From: Brucella thiophenivorans
Lineage (GTDB): Bacteria; Pseudomonadota; Alphaproteobacteria; Rhizobiales; Rhizobiaceae
Direction of reading: 5' to 3'
Length of the DNA: 64,000 nt
Assembly (NCBI RefSeq): GCF_002252445.1
Contig: NZ_NNRJ01000027.1
Coordinates: 1-64,000, forward strand
Both the position numbers and the translations under genes were made by a program. Below the pieces are notes generated by a model that was not told the origin of the DNA, made no database searches, and saw only the letters and a program-made list of their open reading frames with translations. The first letter of the stretch is position 1, and every line of letters begins with the position of its first letter. Shown one piece after another: positions 31,827 through 41,097 of the stretch.

Positions 31827-32594
31827 TCAATCTAGATGTAAAAAACTCTCTTCAGTAGCATCTTTACGAAATAAGCTAAAATTAGATGCATTACTGTATT
31901 TTACGTCACTATTAATCTCTGTTAAAAAGTTAACCAATTTCACCATATCATTAACATTATTATCGCCCATAAAATTAACAAAAACATCTATGTGTCCGTT
32001 GGATGTTAAGAAAGCTACATTTGCTTCAGTCAAAATACCGTCTTTAAAACCGATTTGTTTCTTGATCGCTGAATATATATATGGGTTATCATCACTCTGA
32101 ACAAATGTACTTTTATTAACTAATTTAGATTTAATCATTCTGTGTTCTATTTGCTCAAGTCCAATCATCTCTAACATCTGATCATCAATTTTTTCTAATA
32201 TTCCTGATTCAATAAATTTCTGAGAAGCATAGCCATTATTGTAGTCTTTGGTGTATGCAAATAAATCTAGGTAATTTTCGTTGGAAACAACAACAATTTC
32301 AATTTCATTGTCATTGGGATCGCAGTCATGAGATTCTAAGGACAATAGATAAATGCAGGCGAATTTTGAATTCATGCTATAATAAAAGCTGTTAGGTACT
32401 TTCACTTTCCCCCAGCTGACATCAATTGTAAGGAAACTTCCTGTATCATTTCTCTTAAATCCGGACTCTATAATCCGTTTCTGGTCGGATGTGTTTAAAC
32501 CCTCAAGAGCTCCTAATAGTTCATTCATGAATTGAGAGTTTGCCTGAGAAGTAAACATCAGCATCATGACAACAAATGTAGTTAGGATCTTCAT
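31827..32594 (-). CDS. Exported AT-rich gene product, unknown
   Basis: 255 residues with a signal peptide (MKILTTFVVMMLMFTSQANSQF). The mature part is Asn/Asp/Ile-rich, with two Cys (FACIYLL, HDCDPND). The base composition is clearly more AT-rich than the neighbouring mobilisation genes, suggesting a different origin. No recognised domain. Own terminator downstream. Confidence 0.65.
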   Translation of the reverse strand: MKILTTFVVMMLMFTSQANSQFMNELLGALEGLNTSDQKRIIESGFKRNDTGSFLTIDVSWGKVKVPNSFYYSMNSKFACIYLLSLESHDCDPNDNEIEIVVVSNENYLDLFAYTKDYNNGYASQKFIESGILEKIDDQMLEMIGLEQIEHRMIKSKLVNKSTFVQSDDNPYIYSAIKKQIGFKDGILTEANVAFLTSNGHIDVFVNFMGDNNVNDMVKLVNFLTEINSDVKYSNASNFSLFRKDATEESFLHLD

Positions 32595-32800
32595 ATAACT
32601 CCCCCAAATTAAAGCCTTGCCCGTTTTTTAGATCAATTCCAATCTCAATATCTCTAATGAGGCTATCTAGCGTGAGTTGGATAACTTCTGCAATGATATT
32701 GCAGACCAACTGCTTTGTTAATTAATAAATCAGATCAGACGGAATCTATATCTATAAATTGTATAGTAAGATAAAAAAACGGACTACTGGCCGCTTTTTT

Positions 32801-33136
32801 TTAGAAACGCATGATTGCGTCAAATTCTAGATCTTTGCGCATTTTGGCGCTGCGTTGGCGTATCATGCCTGGTATCACAAAGAGGTCAATGACTTGCCAT
32901 ATGCACAGTGCTATGAGGGTCATGTCTGACGCATTGTCGGCTTCAATTATAACTAAAGCGATAGTTAAAGCTGCAAGAAAAAGCATGCCAAAAGCGCCTG
33001 TTGAAGGGCCGTTCACATAGAAACGGTGAGAACCTAATCCACCCAGTAAAATCAGAAGAACATATGCCAGCCATGTCTTTTTCTGTGAATCGTCGATGCG
33101 GCGTTCAATCATCAGGTTTTGCTTGTCAGTGAGCAT
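32801..33136 (-). CDS. TM2-domain membrane protein
   Basis: 111 residues. After a polar start (MLTDKQNLMIERRIDDSQKK) come the TM2 hallmarks: first helix WLAYVLLILLGGLGSHRFYVN, a middle helix, and IWQVIDLFVIPGMI. TM2 proteins are small inner-membrane proteins of unclear function. The leader AATTTCCCAAAAAGGAAGAG precedes ATG 33136. Confidence 0.8.
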   Translation of the reverse strand: MLTDKQNLMIERRIDDSQKKTWLAYVLLILLGGLGSHRFYVNGPSTGAFGMLFLAALTIALVIIEADNASDMTLIALCIWQVIDLFVIPGMIRQRSAKMRKDLEFDAIMRF

Positions 33137-33194
33137 ACGTCTCTTCCTTTTTGGGAAATTTGTTGATTTCTCTTCAGAAGATCCGCTGCAAAAA

Positions 33195-33214
33195 AAACGG
33201 CCCGAAAGCCGTTT
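33195..33214 (-). terminator. Terminator of the DUF262-HNH gene
   Basis: AAACGGC-ccgaaa-GCCGTTT with a T run on the minus strand, downstream of the gene ending at 33280. Confidence 0.8.
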
Positions 33215-33279
33215 ATATATTGCAAATAGGTACTCTATTATTGGTCAGCTATGATTTAAGATGTAAAATGGTAGCTTTC

Positions 33280-34539
33280 TCATATGGCTTGTTCCAGAGT
33301 GTTCCCTTTAGCGGTATTGCACGCGGCACAAGAGACTTTCCCATTCGAAACTGTAGTTCTTCCACCTTGTGTGTAAGGTATTGTGTGGTCGGCATGCCAG
33401 TCACCCCAACTCAATTTGTCTCCAGTACATTTTACTCGAATTTGACAGCGGCCTTCATCCCTGCGGAAGATAGCTAAACGCTGCTCATGCGTGAAAATGC
33501 GGATATCGTCTTTGGTCGGAATGTCAGGGCAGGCAAGAAAGAACTGCTTTTCTAGATATTCTAAACGTCCACGGATAGATTCCTCTCCATCGGTTGAGTA
33601 GCTAGTCAGTCTTTTGTATTCAATCAACTGACTGTCACGCTCCTCCTCAGGCAAAGAATCTTGTGTGCGGCGGTTGGTCTCAAACTGGATGAACCACTTC
33701 GCAAGCGCCTGTTCAGTGTCGTAGTGAACGTACTTTTCTATAAGGACAGATGAGAGGCAATAAAGCGTGATAACATTATAACGCTCTAATTCTGGTGTTT
33801 TCTCTGGAAAGGCTTTCAATAGATATTCAAGAACGCGGCGAATTTTCTTTGCGGTCGCACTTGAGCTGTCAAAATTCTTATTGCGGTCGTACATTCGATT
33901 GAGATCGCTATCACGAACACCGGTTGGTTGGCCCGTAATTTCTAAACAGGTGATCTGTGCGGCAATATGGTCAAAAGTGAATCGAGAATTGGTAAACTTG
34001 CAATTCTCAAGAAACGGGTGCCGGGCAATGTCCCTAACAAAGTCCCTCATGTTCCCAGTCATAGCATTGCGCTTTTCCTGCGCTTTTAGTGTAGTTCCGT
34101 TCTGTAAACGAAGAAACATATCTCGGACTTCATCGTCACCCTCGTTTTGGATTGCCTCTTCAACGATCACCACGTCCACTGGGTAAGAATCGAAAACACT
34201 GCTCACATCAAGGTCGAGATCATCATATTTTTGGCCTGCGATGGATATACCGTCGATCGGATCTGCATCGCGCATTAGAGAAAATTCACCCTTACGGAAT
34301 TCCCAAATGGTGCGAAGACGTTGTTGACCGTCGATTACTTCGAATTTAATGCCATCCACGCGATTTACCGCCCGCCAGTACATCTTTGGTATGTCATATT
34401 CGCGTAAAATGGAGTCAATCAAAAGCTGCTTTTGCTTTGTCGTCCAGGCAGGTGGGCGCTGATAATCTGGGGTGGGGTCAATTTTCTTTTCCCAACTACA
34501 AATCGTCGATATAGGCAATGGTTTTTTGTTCATTTTCAT
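33280..34539 (-). CDS. DUF262-HNH fusion nuclease
   Basis: 419 residues from ATG 34539 (MKMNKKPLPIS), preceded by GGGGGTAAC. The N-terminal DUF262 domain (PDYQRPPAWTTKQKQLLIDSILREYDIPKMYW, then VIDGQQRLRTI with the ParB/Srx-like DGQQR motif) is followed by a C-terminal HNH nuclease (EGRCQIRVKCTGDKL, WHADHTIPYTQGGRTTVSNGKVSCAACNTAKGN). The architecture is like GmrSD or related type IV restriction and anti-phage enzymes, in a compact single chain. It probably restricts foreign or modified DNA. The exact substrate cannot be inferred. Confidence 0.85.
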   Translation of the reverse strand: MKMNKKPLPISTICSWEKKIDPTPDYQRPPAWTTKQKQLLIDSILREYDIPKMYWRAVNRVDGIKFEVIDGQQRLRTIWEFRKGEFSLMRDADPIDGISIAGQKYDDLDLDVSSVFDSYPVDVVIVEEAIQNEGDDEVRDMFLRLQNGTTLKAQEKRNAMTGNMRDFVRDIARHPFLENCKFTNSRFTFDHIAAQITCLEITGQPTGVRDSDLNRMYDRNKNFDSSSATAKKIRRVLEYLLKAFPEKTPELERYNVITLYCLSSVLIEKYVHYDTEQALAKWFIQFETNRRTQDSLPEEERDSQLIEYKRLTSYSTDGEESIRGRLEYLEKQFFLACPDIPTKDDIRIFTHEQRLAIFRRDEGRCQIRVKCTGDKLSWGDWHADHTIPYTQGGRTTVSNGKVSCAACNTAKGNTLEQAI

Positions 34540-34775
34540 AATGTTACCCCCGGATATAACCTTCATGGAAACATATTATTGAAATGTGAGCGTAGTAAAG
34601 TGAATTAAGTAACGAAACTGATTATTTTGAAGGAAGTGTATGCGCTACGCGCGCGTATTTTGGATGCCCGGGAAGTGTTTATTCAACCCTGTTTTAGTTA
34701 GAAGTATAAAAAGAAATAATGGACGGACTAGAGAATTCAGATTACTAAAAATATAGCTATAAAACCGGAACCATT

Positions 34776-35408
34776 ATGAAATTTTTCCTTATCATATCAT
34801 CATTGGTCTTTCTTGCTGTTTGTACAAACCCCTCTATGTCGGATGAGGCGCGTTTTGAAGCTGCGCGTCGCTCAGTGAAAGAAGGACTGGAGCGCAGTAA
34901 AGCCACCGACCCTGATATTGAAAAACTTATTGAGCATAATAAGCGGGGCTACGGCCCGGAACCAAAGCAGATGCTAAAGCAAGTAAAAGATAGGTATAAG
35001 AATGAGTGGAACGGCGTTTCCCCTATCGAAAAAAATTTGATGGGCCTTGGGATAGTGCATAGTTTTTACATAGATGATGCTGATCACAAAAGGGCAATTG
35101 AAACAGCGAAATTGATCGAAGATACTTATCGTTATGCTAATAGGCGCTTTGAAAAAATAAATGAAATTTCATCTGACCAAGTTTCTGAATTAGAGGCTGA
35201 ATTTGTACGCAATTATGCGGGACTTCCAAACGCCCAAGCATTGAAGATTATGCAGTTAGATAACGGTAATATTCTTCTTAATTTCAAAAACAGAAATGGA
35301 ATGTCAGAAGAACGCACATTGCGTACTCCACGATCGATTGTCGCGCAGAGTTTGGGGATTCCAGAAAGTTCTGTAGAGACGGAACTTGAAATGGCAATTG
35401 AGCCGTAG
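34776..35408 (+). CDS. Exported helical protein
   Basis: 210 residues with a hydrophobic signal (MKFFLIISSLVFLAVCTNPSMSDEA). The Cys followed by Thr does not make a clean lipobox, so cleavage near SMS is as likely. The mature region is helical and charged, with no Cys and no recognised domain. It is convergent with the relaxase gene, whose stop is 6 bp away. Confidence 0.6.
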   Translation: MKFFLIISSLVFLAVCTNPSMSDEARFEAARRSVKEGLERSKATDPDIEKLIEHNKRGYGPEPKQMLKQVKDRYKNEWNGVSPIEKNLMGLGIVHSFYIDDADHKRAIETAKLIEDTYRYANRRFEKINEISSDQVSELEAEFVRNYAGLPNAQALKIMQLDNGNILLNFKNRNGMSEERTLRTPRSIVAQSLGIPESSVETELEMAIEP

Positions 35409-35414
35409 ACTAAT

Positions 35415-37640
35415 TTATCTCCCTCTGTATGGGGCAGGATTCTGAGGCTTAATAACTGTCAATGGGGCAACCGGTCTTTCAATAGTCTTTTTCGCGGCTT
35501 GTTCTTCAGCTGCGCGTTGGCGCTGAGCTGCCAGCCGCGCTTTGTGCTCAGCATCAATCTGCGCTTGTTTGATGCGCGCCTGCTCTTCTCGTTGGGCCTT
35601 GCTTTTTGCAAGATCTGCTTTGTACTGCTCAGGTGTTGGGGCTGTGTATGCTTTACGTGGGGCAGGGGCGGCGCGCTTTGTATCTTGTTCTTTGATCCAT
35701 TTTAGGCGTGATACTTCAACTTCAACAGCGGCCATGTTGCGCGCGCTGTTCGGCTGGTTTTTTAACCAATCAAGATAAGTTGCTGGATTTTGGTTGTTCA
35801 AAAATTTCAGACGTGCGTCTCTATCCGCATTAACTGAATAGCGCGCTTCATTTTCACGTTGCCTCTTCGAGCGATATGCAGATCGTGCGCCAAAAAGGAA
35901 TTTATCAACGCTTGTTCTAAAGGCTATCAGCTTCTTTTTAGACTTCAGGCTGTGTGTGGCATCTTTATAAATCTTATCGCGCATTTGCTTTTTTTGCAGC
36001 ATAAATTTTTTGCGAAAGATCTCATATTCGGCCTTCGCGTCCAGTGCGAATATCCTGAGTTCTGTCTTTTCACGCCGATCAGATTGATGGTCTGGGATAG
36101 CATCGAGCTGCTTTTGCAGCTTTATGCGTTCCTTCTCAAAAGCAACGAGAATCTTGTTACCCTCATCTACAAGGCGTTGATTAGAATCTGCTCGGCGCTG
36201 CAATCGAAGATGACGTGCTTGCCGATCTTGCATAGACTTTTGAAACAGGCCGATTTTTGATCCAGCACTGACAATCTTGAATTGCAAGGTTGCTTTTTCT
36301 TTGGCGATTGTCTGCCTGTCAACATGCACGGCGATACGATCAACGTCTACAAGACGTTCAAACGTCTTTTGGTTTTCAGTTTTCTCAACAACTGAAATTA
36401 CAGGCTCAATTTTTGCAACTGGCTCAATTGGTTTAATAGGCTCAACTTGCGCAACTGGCTTAACTTGCGGAACAACAGATCGCCGTGCTTTCGCGTCTTC
36501 TTCTCTACGCTGAGCAAGAGATTCACGCGCTGCTACATCCGCAACAAGCGGTTTAGCCTGTTCAACCCAGTCTTTTTGCGGTTGACCGAACTTTTCTATC
36601 AATGCTTTGGCCGGAACACCAATTTGTGTGCCGGATTTTCCTGCACCGTCAAAAATGTCAGCGTACGACACGCCAGGCAGGACATTGCCTTTCTTCGTTG
36701 TTTTCTCTGAAAATTTTACGATAACGCCAGCCGCGAAACATTTGTCTTTAAAGTCCTGCATCGTTTTAGCGTCTTTAAAAGCGTTCTGCACTGTTTCAGA
36801 ATAGTCCTCTACAAAGGAGGCCTTATCTGCGTTACGCGCTGCAAGTTCAGCCGTCGTCAGACGCGCTTTCTCTTCCAAGTTTTTGCGCATGGCCGTGAAC
36901 GTTGAAAACTGCCCCGCTTCTAGCATAGCCAGTTCATCTTTAGACGCGCCGCGTTGGATTGCCTGCTCTTTTATCTGAGATTGGTTGTAGACAGAATTTA
37001 CAACATCCCAATTTCTTTCACGTGAAATGCGTGCTGCAAGGTTATCGTTCTTGCGTGAAAAATGAGAAAGGGATGCAATGTGGCCGTCTCTACTGACGCG
37101 GTTTACAAGTATGTGTACGTGCTTGTTTTTGGTGTCTCCGTGAACCACAGCAACGTACTGGTTAAGCTCATTTTCCGCGTGTGCTGCGCGTTGTTCGGGC
37201 GTCGTCTTCCCGCGTAGAGCTGGGGCGTTAACAAGACCTCGCTCGCGCAGAAAATTTTCAACGTCTTGCCTGATTTGATCCGGGGTAGGGTCTTCACCGT
37301 TCATTGATGCGTATGCGATTACAGAATGTAAAACAGGGTCTTTGCATCTTCCAATCCGAGCGTGAGCTTCCATTTCTTTGGCGGCAGTTTGTAGAGACAA
37401 CAGAGCGCCTTCGTTATAAAAAGTCGCTTCGACACGCTCGCCAGATTTAAGATGCTGATCAGCCTTATCGTTCAGCATATAGTCAACGTTTTCGCCAAAA
37501 GCTTGCTTGAGCGAATTGTTGAGTTCAACGTTCTGAGATCGACCTTTGTCTTTAATTTCGAGCATGTACTCTAAGCTCGATTTAAAACGAGAAGTCGTCG
37601 AAGATCGGCTGTTCCGGCGTGGTAAATCTCGGATGATCAT
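35415..37640 (-). CDS. Conjugative relaxase, MOBP-type
   Basis: 741 residues. The N-terminal relaxase domain has YVAVVHGDTKNKHVHILVNRVSRDG, whose HVH (174, 176) is the metal-binding histidine motif. A candidate catalytic Tyr is in SLEYML (Tyr25). Residues 290-360 form a module shared with the protein at 23.5-25.8 kb. The C-terminal half is a long charged helical region with a TPxPEQYK tail. It nicks oriT and pilots the transferred strand. It overlaps mobC by 4 bp. Confidence 0.85.
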   Translation of the reverse strand: MIIRDLPRRNSRSSTTSRFKSSLEYMLEIKDKGRSQNVELNNSLKQAFGENVDYMLNDKADQHLKSGERVEATFYNEGALLSLQTAAKEMEAHARIGRCKDPVLHSVIAYASMNGEDPTPDQIRQDVENFLRERGLVNAPALRGKTTPEQRAAHAENELNQYVAVVHGDTKNKHVHILVNRVSRDGHIASLSHFSRKNDNLAARISRERNWDVVNSVYNQSQIKEQAIQRGASKDELAMLEAGQFSTFTAMRKNLEEKARLTTAELAARNADKASFVEDYSETVQNAFKDAKTMQDFKDKCFAAGVIVKFSEKTTKKGNVLPGVSYADIFDGAGKSGTQIGVPAKALIEKFGQPQKDWVEQAKPLVADVAARESLAQRREEDAKARRSVVPQVKPVAQVEPIKPIEPVAKIEPVISVVEKTENQKTFERLVDVDRIAVHVDRQTIAKEKATLQFKIVSAGSKIGLFQKSMQDRQARHLRLQRRADSNQRLVDEGNKILVAFEKERIKLQKQLDAIPDHQSDRREKTELRIFALDAKAEYEIFRKKFMLQKKQMRDKIYKDATHSLKSKKKLIAFRTSVDKFLFGARSAYRSKRQRENEARYSVNADRDARLKFLNNQNPATYLDWLKNQPNSARNMAAVEVEVSRLKWIKEQDTKRAAPAPRKAYTAPTPEQYKADLAKSKAQREEQARIKQAQIDAEHKARLAAQRQRAAEEQAAKKTIERPVAPLTVIKPQNPAPYRGR

Positions 37641-38017
37641 AGCTCTTTTACCTTCATGGCCAGAAGCTGAATTGTGCCGTAAAGCTCGTCGGCTAATTCT
37701 TGTTTTTTGATCCCTTTGTCTGCGTTTACGAAGCGCGCAATCTGGTTGAGGTTGCCACCAATACGCGATAGTTCGCGTATGATTGTGTCTCTTTCAACGA
37801 GGCTCGGCTGGGCTGAATTTGTATGCGTTATGCCGCCTTCTACACAGCGCCTAACGTAAGCGGATAGCGTCAGTTGGGCGAAATCGGCGCGGCTTTGCCA
37901 AGCGGCTTTTTCTTCGGGCGTAAGACGTATTTTCCATTCAGCAGATTTATGGTCTGCGGTCTTCTTTCCGCTGTTTCTCTTCTCAGAAATTTTTTGATGC
38001 GAAGTATCAATATTCAT
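37637..38017 (-). CDS. mobC-like: MobC-like mobilisation accessory protein
   Basis: 126 residues from ATG 38017 (MNIDTSHQKISEKRN), with AAGGAAG upstream. The 47 extra codons of the longer frame cover oriT sequence and are rejected. It has a ribbon-helix-helix like core (WKIRLTPEEKAAWQSRADFAQLTLSAYVRRCVEGG) and the MobC end (IIRELSRIGGNLNQIARFVN). MobC helps the relaxase open oriT. It overlaps the relaxase gene. Confidence 0.85.
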   Translation of the reverse strand: MNIDTSHQKISEKRNSGKKTADHKSAEWKIRLTPEEKAAWQSRADFAQLTLSAYVRRCVEGGITHTNSAQPSLVERDTIIRELSRIGGNLNQIARFVNADKGIKKQELADELYGTIQLLAMKVKEL

Positions 38018-38160
38018 CAAACTTCCTTTCGAGTTGGGCTGAGCGAAGCGACCCCAATGATGAAAGCCAGGCGCGCCGCAGTGGACAGCAAATCGGAGAT
38101 TTGTGGCCACAAGGCGCAGGTCTGGCCCCGTAGAAATACTGCGCGCAGCGCTAATCACTC
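38018..38160. other. oriT: Candidate origin of transfer (oriT)
   Basis: The region directly upstream of mobC contains several inverted repeats: CAAATC-GGA-GATTTG (38089-38103), the palindrome TGTGGCCACA (38102-38111) and GCGCGCAGCGC near 38140. It is GC-richer than the neighbouring AT-rich spacer. Position between mobC and the divergent transfer operon is typical of oriT. The nick site cannot be assigned by eye. Confidence 0.55.
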
Positions 38161-38503
38161 TTCTGTAAAAAAATGTAGATTAAAAAAACCAATTTGTAAA
38201 TGCCCTATGCTGTACTATGCTCATTGTAAAAAAACGAATTTCACCCGTATTATCGATTATTGTAAATCAATCGCGGCTGTGACTGTAATAAAAAAATAAT
38301 TTCAGTATTCACTTGTCAGTAAAAACTGAGCAATTACAGTTATTTGTCATTTATGTAGAGCACTAGATCGCAAATTTTAGAGATAAAATATTTCAAATGT
38401 AATTGCCAAATAGCTCTGCTTGAATTATGCTTATGCAAGAAATCAAAAATGCGTTGTAAATCCGGGCAATAAAAATTTGCAAAAGGATTGTAGGGAGCCT
38501 GTA
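38161..38503. other. AT-rich regulatory spacer before the transfer operon
   Basis: About 340 bp with repeated TGTAAA-type words (ctgtaaaa, ttgtaaat, attgtaaa, ttgtaaat, ctgtaata). It contains no credible gene; the frame starting at 38420 lacks a ribosome site before 38504. It likely holds promoters and protein-binding sites for the plus-strand operon. Confidence 0.45.
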
Positions 38504-39136
38504 ATGACGGCGGCAGAGATTATCGAAATTAACCTGCAAGAAATACGCAAGGCCATTGATAAAGGCATTTCCGTTGCAAGAGCTGTCGAGCCTTTTGCGA
38601 CCCAAGCAATCAATGTAAACAATCTGCGATCGACATATGCGCAGAAGTATGGCTCAGCTGCAAAACGCGATAGTAGAGATAAAAAACGCGCCAGCGTTGC
38701 CGATTTTAAGTCAATTGCAAACGACCTTGTAAAGATCTTTGTAGATCGACAAATCGAAGTTCTAGATCCGTTTGAAGAGTTTGCAAAAAGTGCCGAAGGC
38801 AAAGATGCCCTCATCAAAATTTCGTCTGTTGTGAAGCTCGCAGAGCTGCGATCTATCCTCAATGAGCGCGGCCTGCCGGTGAAAGCTACAAGACTGAAAG
38901 AAGTGATTGTAGAACTTCAGAAGCCATCTTCTGCAAAGCCTAAAACCACACTTACAAAACCTTCTGTAGAACCAGTTGCAAAGGAAATTTCGACGCCTGC
39001 AAAGAGCGTTGTAGAGCCTGTTGCAAAAGCAGAAACGCGCGTTGCTGCAAAGCCAAGTGCAGAGAATAAGCCTCCATCCGTACCGCACATTGAGAGCGAC
39101 CGCATCACAGAAGACGATGAAGATTTTGATAATTAA
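38504..39136 (+). CDS. First gene of the transfer operon, possible StbA-like DNA-binding protein
   Basis: 210 residues from ATG 38504 (MTAAEIIEINLQEIRKAIDKG), with AGGGAG 8 nt upstream. The N-terminal helical region (RKAIDKGISVARAVEPFATQAINVNNLRSTYAQKYG) looks DNA-binding. The C-terminal region is Lys/Pro/Ala-rich (VEPVAK repeats) with an acidic tail EDDEDFDN. The same acidic end EKDEDFDNE occurs in the next protein. Genetic order (oriT, this gene, ParA-like ATPase) resembles stbABC of R388-like plasmids. This parallel is inferred. Confidence 0.6.
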   Translation: MTAAEIIEINLQEIRKAIDKGISVARAVEPFATQAINVNNLRSTYAQKYGSAAKRDSRDKKRASVADFKSIANDLVKIFVDRQIEVLDPFEEFAKSAEGKDALIKISSVVKLAELRSILNERGLPVKATRLKEVIVELQKPSSAKPKTTLTKPSVEPVAKEISTPAKSVVEPVAKAETRVAAKPSAENKPPSVPHIESDRITEDDEDFDN

Positions 39137-39150
39137 CAAGAGGTAATGAG

Positions 39151-39951
39151 ATGAAGAGCCCGTCAACACCGATCGAAAGCTATCTCTACAATAGTATTAA
39201 AGATGGCGTCAAAAATCTGATCCTCATTCACGGCGACAAGGGCGGCGTGGGCAAGTCAATTTTTGCGCTTATACTCATCCAGCTTTGCCTCGAAAAGGGT
39301 TTAAAAGTCGCGGTAATCGATTTCGATTACGTAAACGACGATGTTTACAAAGCGTCTGACAATGTTGTTGCGCGATACAAGTTCGAGGGTGTCAACGAAA
39401 ATTCATGGGGCAAAGCCAGTGCGGTAACAAACTCCGTCGATGCGGACGTGTTTGTTGTCAATCTTCCCGCTCAAGCTGAACAGTTCATTGCTAAGCATGG
39501 TTCAACATGGATCGGAGTTATGCAAAAGTTTATGAATGTTTTTACCGTCTGGGTCTACGGAAAGACAAAAGACAGCTTTAACGCACTGGGTAGGTACACT
39601 GTCCTAAAAACGGGCGAACCGATCTTTGTTGCAAAGTCTCAGTTTCTGCCAGGCAGTGATGAAGGCTTCATGCAGCTGGAAGAGAAAATGGCTAGCGATA
39701 AGCCGTTCAAGTTGCGCGGCGGCAGCACTTTTGACTTCGTCGAGTTTCCCAAATCACTGACAGAAAAGATTACGTTCGGCAGCAAAAACTCTGAAGCAAA
39801 AACAGAACGCTGGAGCGTGGAGCGGTTCCTCAAAGAAAATGAGGGAACGTGGGAGGGCGGTTTTAACTACGCCAATGTTCAAAAAGCTCTGGAAGTAATG
39901 CGTGGCAATCTTGGCTTTGCTGAAAAAGATGAGGATTTCGACAATGAGTGA
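39151..39951 (+). CDS. ParA/StbB-like P-loop ATPase
   Basis: 266 residues. LILIHGDKGGVGKSIFALILIQLCLEKGLKVAVIDFD is a deviant Walker A plus A-prime as in ParA, MinD and StbB/TraL proteins. The C-terminus ends in the acidic EKDEDFDNE, like the preceding protein. The stop overlaps the next start (ATGAGTGA). It probably positions the plasmid or the relaxosome for transfer. Confidence 0.8.
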   Translation: MKSPSTPIESYLYNSIKDGVKNLILIHGDKGGVGKSIFALILIQLCLEKGLKVAVIDFDYVNDDVYKASDNVVARYKFEGVNENSWGKASAVTNSVDADVFVVNLPAQAEQFIAKHGSTWIGVMQKFMNVFTVWVYGKTKDSFNALGRYTVLKTGEPIFVAKSQFLPGSDEGFMQLEEKMASDKPFKLRGGSTFDFVEFPKSLTEKITFGSKNSEAKTERWSVERFLKENEGTWEGGFNYANVQKALEVMRGNLGFAEKDEDFDNE

Positions 39952-40609
39952 TGATCTTCTAGAAAAGGGCAACCGCCAGATAATTCAGCGAATTTGTGAA
40001 GAGCTCGGCCTTTCTGAAAAGGAAGGCGAGCGCATGATGCAGGATCTAGTTCTCCTTGGTTTTAAAAGCTTTAGTCCAGAAGCTGCGCAATACTTTTTGA
40101 GACAGCTTCGGGTTGATCAGCCTCTCAAGACAATGATGTTGGACGTTCTGGACAGCCTTAAAACGCTGAATTTGAACGTTCACAATATTGATGTGAAAGA
40201 CGACCTGCTTTCAAGAAAGCTGGGCGATCTGAATGCTGCCGTAAATCATCTGAATGAATCTAACAGCAACCACGATGCGATGGTTGCAGACATAAAAGAA
40301 AAACTCGAAGGTGTTGTTTCTCATATTTTTGATGATCTGCAAAAGCAGATGATGGCCGCTGCTTCTCAAAAGTTTCTCAACAAAGACGATGCCAGTGCGA
40401 TTTTGCGCAAAGGTTTTATGGACCTGCGCTACGCACAGAAAGATCACTTCGACAAGATCGAGCAGCATCAGCGCGATATGTATAAAAGACAGGAGGCGAT
40501 GAACGAAAAAGTAGTCGCAAATTCTGAAGGCTGGTTCTACGGCGCTATCATGTTTGCGGTTGGTTCACTCTTTGGCATCGCAATCTGTTTCATGATCTTT
40601 GTTCGATAG
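39944..40609 (+). CDS. Coiled-coil protein with C-terminal membrane anchor
   Basis: 221 residues from ATG 39944 (MSDDLLEKGNRQ), overlapping the ATPase gene. Long helical, coiled-coil-prone middle (KDDLLSRKLGDLNAAVNHLNESN, KIEQHQRDMYKRQEAMNEK), one C-terminal transmembrane helix (WFYGAIMFAVGSLFGIAICFMIF). The layout is like third-position proteins of transfer operons such as MobE or TraK-type accessories. Function is inferred from position. Confidence 0.65.
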   Translation: MSDDLLEKGNRQIIQRICEELGLSEKEGERMMQDLVLLGFKSFSPEAAQYFLRQLRVDQPLKTMMLDVLDSLKTLNLNVHNIDVKDDLLSRKLGDLNAAVNHLNESNSNHDAMVADIKEKLEGVVSHIFDDLQKQMMAAASQKFLNKDDASAILRKGFMDLRYAQKDHFDKIEQHQRDMYKRQEAMNEKVVANSEGWFYGAIMFAVGSLFGIAICFMIFVR

Positions 40610-40620
40610 GGGAGAGGGGA

Positions 40621-41097
40621 ATGGCAACCTCAATTCTAGTAAAGTACGCAAGAGCCAAGAACAGCATCGAGACGTCGATAATCGTCTGGCGTTACACGTA
40701 TAAAGTAAGAGCCAAGGCAGTTGCTGCTGGCATTTTAGGTGGTCTATTTTCGACCTATCTCATCTTCTTTGTAGCCTTTCATTATTTAACAAGCGGCACT
40801 TATCTGAGAAGCTTTAACAGCTACACAGTTTCAACCGTTGTGGGGCAAATGAAGCCCGTGCTGAGCATTGTTGACAGCTACAAATTAGCCGCTGCGCACT
40901 GCAATGCGTCTAAAGAGAAGTATGGCTCACCAGACCACAACTGCACAAAAATCCAATCACTTGAGGAGAAATACACATGGCTGTCGAAATGGAAATCCTG
41001 GAAGAAGACAACACCGCAAATGAAGATGGATCAGCAGGAGCAGAGAGTTCCGAAAATAGATCTGTTGGACGCAGCGAGGGGCAATCAGGCGATGTAA
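40621..41097 (+). CDS. Membrane protein of the transfer operon
   Basis: 158 residues. Basic N-terminus, one strong transmembrane helix (AVAAGILGGLFSTYLIFFVAFHYL), then a soluble tail with two cysteines (AAHCNASK, HNCTKIQ) likely in the periplasm. The last 40 codons overlap the next gene in another frame. Preceded by GGGGAGAGGGG. Function unknown, presumably transfer-related by position. Confidence 0.65.
   Translation: MATSILVKYARAKNSIETSIIVWRYTYKVRAKAVAAGILGGLFSTYLIFFVAFHYLTSGTYLRSFNSYTVSTVVGQMKPVLSIVDSYKLAAAHCNASKEKYGSPDHNCTKIQSLEEKYTWLSKWKSWKKTTPQMKMDQQEQRVPKIDLLDAARGNQAM

Noticed and set aside
32521-32709. 62-codon minus-strand frame upstream of the exported-protein gene
   Set aside because: It overlaps the signal-peptide coding region of a better gene in another frame and lacks a ribosome site.
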